Source: Pseudomonas khavaziana
GTDB taxonomy: Bacteria; Pseudomonadota; Gammaproteobacteria; Pseudomonadales; Pseudomonadaceae
DNA: 64,000 nucleotides
Direction: 5' to 3'
NCBI RefSeq assembly: GCF_019145205.1
Contig: NZ_JAHSTT010000001.1
Coordinates: forward strand, 62,001-126,000
Shown here: in pieces, positions 58,188 through 64,000 of the stretch
Layout: every line of letters begins with the position of its first letter
How positions within the stretch are numbered: position 1 is the first letter of the stretch
Program-made: the position numbers and the translations under genes
The notes under the pieces: model-generated
Database searches by the model: none
Seen by the model: only the letters and a program-made list of their open reading frames with translations
What the model was told of the DNA's origin: nothing

Positions 58188-59006
58188 ATGAAGAAGTCAT
58201 TGGTGGTAAGTGGTTTGGTTGCAGCGATGCTGCTGGCGGGTTGTCAGTCGGTTAATACCACCAGCGGCGGCGCCGTTGGGGTAGAGCGCAAGCAGTACAT
58301 GTTCAGCATGCTGTCGAGCCAGGAAGTCGACCAGATGTATGCCCAGTCCTACCAGCAGACCCTGGGTGAAGCCAGCGGCAAAGGGGTTTTGGACAAGACC
58401 AGCGCCAACGCCAAGCGCGTGCAGGCCATTGCCAAGCGCCTGATTGCCCAGGCACCCACCTTCCGCCCGGATGCGGCGCAATGGAACTGGGAAGTGAACC
58501 TGATCAAGAGCGACGAGATGAACGCCAACTGCGGGCCGGGCGGCAAGATCCTGGTGTACAGCGCGTTGATCGACAACCTCAAGCTCACCGATGACGAGTT
58601 GGCGGCGGTGATGGGCCATGAAATCGCCCACGCCTTGCGCGAACACGGGCGTGAAGCCATGTCCAAGGCCTATGGCATCGAGATGGCCAAGCAGGGCGCC
58701 GGGGCGATATTCGGTCTTGGCCAGGACAGCCTGGCATTGGCAGATACCGTGGCCAACTATGGCATGACCTTGCCCAACAGCCGCAGTAATGAGAACGAAG
58801 CGGACCTGATCGGCCTGGAGCTCTCGGCCCGCGCCGGCTACAACCCGAACGCGGCGATCACCTTGTGGAACAAGATGGCCAAGGCTTCTGAAGGTGCCCC
58901 GCCGGAGTTCATGAGCACTCACCCGGCTTCCGACAGCCGCATCGCTTCGTTGCAGGCAGCGATTCCGAAGGTGATGCCGCTGTACCAACAGGCCAAAAAA
59001 TCCTGA
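58188..59006 (+). CDS. M48-family metallopeptidase lipoprotein (LoiP/YggG-like)
   Basis: A 272-residue lipoprotein peptidase. Signal peptide MKKSLVVSGLVAAMLLAGC (lipobox LAGC, Cys19) is followed by the M48 domain. The zinc motif is LAAVMGHEIAHALREHGREAMSK (HExxH, about residue 145). The third ligand is in SNENEADLIGLELSARAGYNP, with STHPASDSRIASL near the end. E. coli LoiP and BepA act on outer-membrane proteins in the periplasm; a similar quality-control role is inferred. ATG 58188 is chosen so that the lipobox falls at the normal distance. Confidence 0.9.
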   Translation: MKKSLVVSGLVAAMLLAGCQSVNTTSGGAVGVERKQYMFSMLSSQEVDQMYAQSYQQTLGEASGKGVLDKTSANAKRVQAIAKRLIAQAPTFRPDAAQWNWEVNLIKSDEMNANCGPGGKILVYSALIDNLKLTDDELAAVMGHEIAHALREHGREAMSKAYGIEMAKQGAGAIFGLGQDSLALADTVANYGMTLPNSRSNENEADLIGLELSARAGYNPNAAITLWNKMAKASEGAPPEFMSTHPASDSRIASLQAAIPKVMPLYQQAKKS

Positions 59007-59015
59007 TGGACGCCG

Positions 59016-59116
59016 TGTAGGAGCGAGCTTGCTCGCGAAAAACTCACCGGCACCGCGTTTATTCAGGCAGCACGCGTTATCGTTGACGTTTTTCGCGAGC
59101 AAGCTCGCTCCTACAG
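59016..59116. repeat. REP doublet, TGTAGGAGCGAGCTTGCTCGCGAA family
   Basis: Arms TGTAGGAGCGAGCTTGCTCG (from 59016) and CGAGCAAGCTCGCTCCTACA (to 59115), spacer with GCGTTATCGTTGACG. It sits between the convergent M48 peptidase and TMEM165-type exporter genes. Confidence 0.92.
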
Positions 59117-59147
59117 GCATCAGGGCCAACCATCCCTCGTGTTCGGT

Positions 59148-59732
59148 TTAGATCCAGCCACTGCTTTGCATGGCTTTGTAGACTGCCACAATCGCCAATA
59201 CAAAGAACGCCGTAGCCGCCAATCGGCGAATCAAGGTCAACGGCAGTTTCTCCGCGGCAAAATTCCCCGCCAGAACCACCGGTACGTTGGCAATCAGCAT
59301 GCCCAGGGTGGTGCCGATAATCACCAGCCACAACTCCGGGTATTGCGCTGCCAGCATCACCGTGGCGATCTGGGTCTTGTCCCCGATTTCGGCGAGGAAG
59401 AACGCAATCAATGTGGTCAGGAACGGCCCGAACTTGCGGGTGGTACTGGCTTCGTCATCATCGAGTTTGTCTGGCACCAGGGTCCACAGCGCCGTGGCGC
59501 AGAAGCTCGCGGCGAGGATCCAGTGCAGCACTGCGTCCGAGAAGAAGCTCCCGAACCAGGCCCCCACGGCACCGGCCGCCGCATGGTTGGCCAGGGTAGC
59601 GGCGACAATACCGGCGATGATCGGCCAGGGTTTGCGAAAGCGTGCGGCAAGGATGAGCGCGAGCAGTTGCGTCTTGTCGCCGATTTCGGCCAAGGCAACG
59701 ATTGCGGTAGGAACGAGCAGTGAATCCAGCAT
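59148..59732 (-). CDS. TMEM165/GDT1-family manganese (or Ca2+) exporter
   Basis: A 194-residue membrane protein of the UPF0016/GDT1 family with about six helices and the two family motifs: VALAEIGDKTQLLALILAARF and FFLAEIGDKTQIATVMLAAQY. Each E-x-G-D-(K/R)-(T/S) contributes acidic residues to the cation path. The gene is preceded by a yybP-ykoY riboswitch, which binds Mn2+ and switches on Mn exporters, so manganese export is the probable role. The assignment of function rests on the riboswitch plus family knowledge. Confidence 0.9.
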   Translation of the reverse strand: MLDSLLVPTAIVALAEIGDKTQLLALILAARFRKPWPIIAGIVAATLANHAAAGAVGAWFGSFFSDAVLHWILAASFCATALWTLVPDKLDDDEASTTRKFGPFLTTLIAFFLAEIGDKTQIATVMLAAQYPELWLVIIGTTLGMLIANVPVVLAGNFAAEKLPLTLIRRLAATAFFVLAIVAVYKAMQSSGWI

Positions 59733-59761
59733 CAGGTAGCTTCCAGGGGCGGGTCGACACG

Positions 59762-59935
59762 GCTATGACACGTACAGCCTTCCCGCCCCGGGTAAGGTGT
59801 GCGTGTCATAGGTCTTGTCAAACCCCGGTCCGTCTGTGCGGACTCCTGGGTCGCATACGCCATGGTCTGCTGACCAAGTATGTTGACGTATGCCGGACGA
59901 GCATGGTGCTCGTGGGAGACTACTCCCCTAGGACG
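59762..59935 (-). ncRNA. yybP-ykoY manganese riboswitch with expression platform
   Basis: Read on the minus strand, it has the class hallmarks: GGGGAGTAG (59928-59920), a hairpin around CACGAGCACCATGCTCGT, and a stem GCATACG...CGTATGC enclosing TCAACATACTTGGTC and its pairing partner GACCATGG, followed by GCGACCCAGGAGTCCG. The downstream platform has a perfect 10-bp inverted repeat CTATGACACG/CGTGTCATAG (59763-59772 with 59802-59811). The exporter start codon follows 30 bases after. Exact P1 boundaries are approximate. Confidence 0.88.
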
Positions 59936-59991
59936 CTGCGGATTCTGCCTAGGCAAAACCCATTCGGCAAGCCTTCTTTTTCAAACCCCCG

Positions 59992-60990
59992 TCACGGACG
60001 CTTGGCACGGTAGATGCGAAAACCATTGCCCTCGGCCTTGACCGCGCAAATGCCCAGATGCTCTTCGATCAACGGCTGATACTTGAGAAAACTGTTGGCA
60101 ACCAAGCGGAGTTCGCCGCCTTTTGCCAGATGTTTGGTCGCTTTTCGCAGCAGGTTCTCCGTGGCGAAGTAATCCGTGTGCACGCCGACATGGAACGGCG
60201 GGTTGCTCAAGATCGCGTTCAAACCCATGGGCGCCGCATCGATGCCGTCACCGGTCAACACCTCGGCTTCCAGCCCGTTTGCGGCCAGGGTCAGGCGGCT
60301 GCTGGCGGCGGCGAAGGCATCCACATCCAGCATCGTCACCGTGTTATGCGGGTAGCGACGCTTTACCGCCGCGCCGAGTACACCGGCGCCGCAACCGAAA
60401 TCGAGCAAATGCCCGCCGGGCAGTTTATCCAGGTGCTCCAGCAACAGCTCGGTGCCGCGGTCCAGGCGCCCGTGGCTGAACACGCCCGGCAAGCTCACCA
60501 CCTTCAACGGGCCTTCGGCCAGCGGCACATCGAAGACCTGCGCCAGGCTCTCCAGCTCCACGGCTTGCGGAGCATTGGTCACGGTGACCTGCCACAACTG
60601 GCAATGCCGTGCATTATCCAGCTTGCGCGGCTTGCCGAAGGGCAGCATCTGTTTGGCGGCGCTTTCGATACCGCCTTTTTTCTCCCCCACCAGAAACAGC
60701 TCGGCACCTGGCAGGCGTGCGGCCACGGCGTTAAGCAGGTAGTCGGTGAGGTCCTTGGACTTGGGCAGGAAGATCACCGCCGCATCAAACGTACGCTCGG
60801 GTGCATTCACGCCGAACTGGCTGCGTTCGGGGAAGCGTGCGTCCAGTGCCGCCTGGTCGCCGGCATGCCAGCACCAGCCGTGGGCGTTGGGCAGGCGCCC
60901 GAGCAAATCGTCGGCGGGCAAACCTACCAGCAGCAGGTTGCCTTGAAAAAGTTCGGCCTGGCGAAGCAGTACTTCACTGCGCGGATCCAT
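59992..60990 (-). CDS. rsmC: 16S rRNA (guanine-1207-N2)-methyltransferase RsmC
   Basis: RsmC methylates G1207 of 16S rRNA in the 30S subunit. The 332-residue protein has the two-domain layout: a degenerate N-terminal half (to about 160; [31 protein letters not shown]) and a catalytic C-terminal half with [35 protein letters not shown] (SAM motif I) and the N2-guanine-specific motif [18 protein letters not shown]. It ends at the region just upstream of the Mn riboswitch. Confidence 0.94.
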   Translation of the reverse strand: MDPRSEVLLRQAELFQGNLLLVGLPADDLLGRLPNAHGWCWHAGDQAALDARFPERSQFGVNAPERTFDAAVIFLPKSKDLTDYLLNAVAARLPGAELFLVGEKKGGIESAAKQMLPFGKPRKLDNARHCQLWQVTVTNAPQAVELESLAQVFDVPLAEGPLKVVSLPGVFSHGRLDRGTELLLEHLDKLPGGHLLDFGCGAGVLGAAVKRRYPHNTVTMLDVDAFAAASSRLTLAANGLEAEVLTGDGIDAAPMGLNAILSNPPFHVGVHTDYFATENLLRKATKHLAKGGELRLVANSFLKYQPLIEEHLGICAVKAEGNGFRIYRAKRP

Positions 60991-61021
60991 AGTCTGCTCC
61001 TTGAAAAAGGGGCGCAGTTTA

Positions 61022-61984
61022 TCAAGTGACGACGCGCAACGGGGTGCCGCTGAAAAAGCCCCGGGCGTTTTCCGTCAGTTGGCCGACGATACGTTGCCGC
61101 GCTTCACGACTGCCCCAGGCGTTGTGAGGCGTGACGATCAACCGTGGGATGTCATCGGCCAGCAGCGGATTGCCATTGACCGGCGGCTCGACACTCAGCA
61201 CGTCGGTTGCCGCGCCGCCCAGATGCCCGCTGCGCAGCGCATCGGCCAGGGCCTGTTCATTGATCAAGCCACCGCGTGCGGTGTTGACGACAAACGCACC
61301 AGGTTTGAGCAGGGCCAATTCACGGGCGCCGATAAAGTCGCGGGTGTGTTCGTTGAGTGGGCAGTGCAGGGTCAGCGCATCGACCTGGGCGAGCAGCTCA
61401 TCCAGCGGCACGCGGTCGGCGCGGGCAGGGCGCCCGGGTATTGCGCCGAGCAGCACGCGCATACCGAAGGCTTCGGCCAGGCGCGCCACGGCGCCGCCTA
61501 ACTCGCCATGGCCGAGCAGGCCGAGGGTTTTGCCTTCCAGTTCGACAATCGGATGGTCCAGTAGGCAGAACTGTTTGGCCTGCTGCCATTTGCCGGCGGC
61601 CACATCCTGTTGATAGTCCTTCAAGCGCGTCGCCAGGTTGAGCAACAGCATGATCGTGTGCTGCGCCACCGACGGCGTGCCATAACCCTGGCAGTTGCTC
61701 ACGCTGATGCCGTGGGCGCGTGCGGCTTCGAGATCGACGTTGTTAGTGCCGGTGGCCGATACCAGGATCAGTTTGAGCTCAGGGCACGCCGCCAGGGTTT
61801 GCGCTGTGAGCGGAATTTTGTTGCTGATCGCGACTTGAGCGCCCTGCAGGCGTTCCACCACGTTCTGCGGCGTGGTCTGCTCAAACAGCTGCAACTCGCT
61901 GAAGCAGTCACGCAAACCGCTCAGATCAAGGTCGCCCAAGTCCAGGGAGGGGTGATCGAGGAAGACGGCGCGGCGATTGTTCAT
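61022..61984 (-). CDS. D-2-hydroxyacid dehydrogenase (glycerate/hydroxypyruvate reductase-like)
   Basis: A 320-residue NAD(P)-dependent D-2-hydroxyacid dehydrogenase. The substrate domain flanks a Rossmann fold with [29 protein letters not shown] (GxGxxG). The catalytic triad is Arg in [15 protein letters not shown], Glu in [16 protein letters not shown] and His in [15 protein letters not shown]. It could reduce hydroxypyruvate, glyoxylate or another 2-keto acid; the exact substrate is not evident. ATG 61984 is used. An in-frame TTG at 61990 has a better spaced AAGG and may be the real start. Confidence 0.88.
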   Translation of the reverse strand: MNNRRAVFLDHPSLDLGDLDLSGLRDCFSELQLFEQTTPQNVVERLQGAQVAISNKIPLTAQTLAACPELKLILVSATGTNNVDLEAARAHGISVSNCQGYGTPSVAQHTIMLLLNLATRLKDYQQDVAAGKWQQAKQFCLLDHPIVELEGKTLGLLGHGELGGAVARLAEAFGMRVLLGAIPGRPARADRVPLDELLAQVDALTLHCPLNEHTRDFIGARELALLKPGAFVVNTARGGLINEQALADALRSGHLGGAATDVLSVEPPVNGNPLLADDIPRLIVTPHNAWGSREARQRIVGQLTENARGFFSGTPLRVVT

Positions 61985-62071
61985 GATCAACTGTACCTTT
62001 TGCGGCGAGGTTCGAAGGCGTAATCTGCCGAGACTATCAGATGAAATAATCAGTTACTTAATGGAGTGAGC

Positions 62072-62704
62072 ATGTACGTCGCCGAGTTTTTGACCGTAGC
62101 CTTGATTCACTTGTTGGCGGTGGCCAGCCCCGGCCCGGATTTCGCCGTGGTGGTCCGTGAAAGCGTGACCCACGGGCGCCGCGCCGGAACCTGGACGGCC
62201 CTGGGCGTCGGCACAGCGATTTTCGTGCATGTAGGTTATTCGTTGCTGGGCATCGGCTTGATCGTGTCCCAGTCCATCGTGTTGTTCAACGCATTGAAAT
62301 GGGCGGCGGCGGCGTACCTGCTGTATATCGGCTTCAAGGCTTTGCGCGCCCAGCCGGCCAAGCCTGCCGCCGAGGGTGAGTTGCACCGAGAAGCGGGCGA
62401 GCGCACACCACGCGGCGCGTTTACCGCAGGCTTTGTGACCAACGGCCTGAACCCCAAGGCGACGCTGTTCTTCCTCTCGTTGTTCACCGTAGTGATCAAC
62501 CCGCATACGCCGCTGGCGGTACAGGCCGGTTATGGCGTGTACCTGGCGGTGGCGACGGCGTTGTGGTTTTGCCTGGTGGCCATGCTGTTCAGCCAGCAGC
62601 GCGTACGGGCCGGGTTTGCGAAGATGGGGCATTGGTTTGATCGGACCATGGGCGCGGTGCTGATTGCGATTGGGGTGAAGTTGGCGTTTACCAGCATGAA
62701 GTAA
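62072..62704 (+). CDS. LysE-family amino-acid exporter
   Basis: A 210-residue RhtB/LysE-type translocator with about six helices. The family signature lies at the N-terminus: VALIHLLAVASPGPDFAVVVRESVTHGRRAGTWTALGVGTAIFVHVGYSLLG. A second conserved block is GAFTAGFVTNGLNPKATLFFLSLFTVVINPHTPL. ATG 62072 with GGAG close upstream is used. Members export homoserine lactones, threonine, lysine or leucine; the substrate cannot be read from sequence. Confidence 0.87.
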   Translation: MYVAEFLTVALIHLLAVASPGPDFAVVVRESVTHGRRAGTWTALGVGTAIFVHVGYSLLGIGLIVSQSIVLFNALKWAAAAYLLYIGFKALRAQPAKPAAEGELHREAGERTPRGAFTAGFVTNGLNPKATLFFLSLFTVVINPHTPLAVQAGYGVYLAVATALWFCLVAMLFSQQRVRAGFAKMGHWFDRTMGAVLIAIGVKLAFTSMK

Positions 62705-62732
62705 CGCTTCCAACTTAAGCGGGCACGGTCAA

Positions 62733-62823
62733 ATGTGGGAGGGGGCTTGCTCCCGATAGCAGAGTGTCAGTCAGTCTATGTATGGCTGACACGCCGCCAT
62801 CGGGAGCAAGCCCCCTCCCACAT
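62733..62823. repeat. REP doublet, GTGGGAGGGGGCTTGCTCCCGAT family
   Basis: Head-to-head arms from ATGTGGGAGGGGGCTTGCTC (62733) to GAGCAAGCCCCCTCCCACAT (62823), with inner inverted repeat TGTCAGTCA...TGGCTGACA. It lies between the LysE-family gene and the fatty acyl-CoA ligase gene. Confidence 0.92.
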
Positions 62824-62935
62824 CTGGCATTTGCTCAGGTCTGCAAATCATTCCTTTGGCTGATTTGGCTGAAACATAAGCCCTCTACAGTGCAAGTCTT
62901 CAAGCCAAGACCGTGCAGTCATTAAAGGGATTCGT

Positions 62936-64000
62936 ATGTTGCAGACCCGAGTTATCCCGCCCGCCGAAGGCGCGTACCAATACCCGCTGTTGATCAAACG
63001 CCTGCTGATGTCCGGGACGCGCTACGAAAAGACCCGCGAAATCATCTACCGCGACAAGCTGCGCTATACCTACCCAACGCTGATCGAGCGCGTTGCGCGC
63101 CTGGCCAATGTGTTGACCGAAGCGGGGGTCAAGGCCGGTGACACCGTGGCTGTAATGGACTGGGACAGCCACCGTTACCTGGAATGCATGTTCGCCATCC
63201 CGATGATCGGCGCGGTGATCCACACCATCAACGTGCGCCTGTCGCCGGAACAGATTCTCTACACCATGAACCACGCCGAAGACCGCTTCGTGCTGGTCAA
63301 CAGTGAGTTTGCGGGGCTCTACCAGGCCATCGCCGGGCAGTTGACCACGGTCGACAAGACCTTGTTGATTACCGATGGTGACACCAAGACCTGCGAGCTA
63401 CCCAATCTGGTGGGTGAGTACGAAACCCTGTTGGCCGCTGCCAGCCCCAAGTACGACTTCGAGGATTTCGACGAAAATTCCGTCGCCACCACCTTCTACA
63501 CCACCGGCACCACCGGTAACCCAAAGGGTGTGTACTTCACCCATCGCCAATTGGTGCTGCACACCATCGGTGTGGCGACGATCATGGGCAGTGTCGACAG
63601 CGTGCGCCTGTTGGGCACCAACGACGTGTATATGCCGATCACGCCAATGTTTCACGTACACGCGTGGGGCCTGCCCTATGTGGCGACCATGCTTGGCTTG
63701 AAGCAGGTCTACCCCGGTCGCTACGATCCGGAATATTTGGTGGAGCTGTGGCGCAAGGAGAAGGTCACGTTTTCCCACTGCGTGCCGACCATCCTGCAAA
63801 TGGTGCTTAACGCCAAGGCCGCCCAGGGTGTGGATTTTGGCGGCTGGAAAATCGTTATCGGCGGTAGTGCCCTTAACCGCTCGTTGTACGAAGCGGCCAA
63901 GGCCCGAGGCATTCAACTCACTGCCGCGTACGGCATGTCCGAGACCGGGCCGCTGGTGTCCTGCGCCCACCTCAATGCCGAACTGATGGCCGGCAGCGAA
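62936..64000 (+). CDS. Fatty acyl-CoA ligase (AlkK-like), 3' end outside window
   Basis: The first 355 codons of an AMP-forming acyl-CoA synthetase, which activates fatty acids to acyl-CoA. The sequence opens MLQTRVIPPAEGAYQYPLLIKRLLMSGTRYEK. It has the AMP-binding P-loop ATTFYTTGTTGNPKGVYFTHRQL (about residue 185), PMFHVHAWGLPYVATMLGLKQVYPGRYDPE, and the motif TAAYGMSETGPLVS near the window edge. The resemblance is to medium-chain ligases of the AlkK type (about 540 residues expected); chain length is inferred. AAAGGGA precedes ATG 62936 at good spacing. Confidence 0.9.
   Translation, partial: MLQTRVIPPAEGAYQYPLLIKRLLMSGTRYEKTREIIYRDKLRYTYPTLIERVARLANVLTEAGVKAGDTVAVMDWDSHRYLECMFAIPMIGAVIHTINVRLSPEQILYTMNHAEDRFVLVNSEFAGLYQAIAGQLTTVDKTLLITDGDTKTCELPNLVGEYETLLAAASPKYDFEDFDENSVATTFYTTGTTGNPKGVYFTHRQLVLHTIGVATIMGSVDSVRLLGTNDVYMPITPMFHVHAWGLPYVATMLGLKQVYPGRYDPEYLVELWRKEKVTFSHCVPTILQMVLNAKAAQGVDFGGWKIVIGGSALNRSLYEAAKARGIQLTAAYGMSETGPLVSCAHLNAELMAGSE

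Noticed and set aside
44501..59116. Repeated palindromes resembling a dispersed CRISPR or IS-derived MITE array
   Set aside because: The copies are single doublets tens of hundreds to thousands of bases apart at gene ends, with no regular spacer array and no cas genes. REP/REPIN explains them fully.

Overview
The window is chromosomal DNA from a fluorescent pseudomonad, most likely the Pseudomonas fluorescens group. Three things support this. The gene order gatBAC / mreBCD-maf-rng-yhdP-nit-tldD / darP / pmbA / fagA-fumC-orfX-sodA / npr-rapZ-ptsN-hpf-rpoN-lptBAC-kdsCD / mla-ibaG-murA-hisGDC is the Pseudomonas arrangement. GC and codon use are uniformly high. Ten extragenic palindromic (REP/REPIN-type) doublets of the kind typical of this group are scattered through the sequence. 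I saw no tRNA, rRNA, IS element, prophage or CRISPR array. Nearly all of it is core genome.

Layout. 1-860: end of sspA, then sspB and a terminator. 959-8781: a hexarate catabolism cluster (GntR-type regulator, kdgD, 2,5-dioxovalerate dehydrogenase, MFS transporter, garD) that takes galactarate to 2-oxoglutarate. It is interrupted by an oppositely oriented metallophospholipase C gene that carries a perfect LexA (SOS) box. 8956-11748: an AEC transporter, a carboxymuconolactone decarboxylase-like protein, an unusual CaCA exchanger and a small RlpA-like lipoprotein. 11925-15136: gatCAB on the minus strand. 15347-28555: mreBCD and its downstream genes, including the tldD/pmbA pair flanking darP. 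28642-32457: the Fur-box-preceded fagA-fumC-orfX-sodA operon and a ZIP transporter. 32479-39486, minus strand: kdsD-kdsC-lptC-lptA-lptB, then rpoN-hpf-ptsN-rapZ-npr. 39796-47842: mlaFEDCB, ibaG, murA, hisG, hisD, hisC. 47969-51437: uraA-upp opposite hpt, a WbuC-like cupin and a PA4642-family gene. 51541-64000: mqo, small hypotheticals, an acyltransferase, a divergent SRAP protein, an M48 lipoprotein peptidase, a manganese exporter behind a yybP-ykoY riboswitch, rsmC, a D-2-hydroxyacid dehydrogenase, a LysE-family exporter and the start of a fatty acyl-CoA ligase.

Shared themes. Envelope biogenesis is dense: MreBCD shape machinery, Lpt lipopolysaccharide export with Kdo synthesis, Mla phospholipid traffic, MurA and YhdP. 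Metal handling recurs: a Fur-controlled Mn-superoxide dismutase, a ZIP importer and a Mn-sensing riboswitch on an exporter. The nitrogen-related PTS (NPr, EIIA-Ntr) sits with RpoN and RapZ.

The observations most worth following are: the consensus SOS box on the phospholipase C gene; an apparent ATT start codon for mreC; a REP element that encodes the last 18 residues of Mqo; an SRAP (YedK/HMCES) protein and a CaCA exchanger that each lack residues normally considered catalytic or ion-binding; and intrinsic-terminator-like hairpins inside the his, mre and hexarate operons. I did not find a clearly new multi-gene system.
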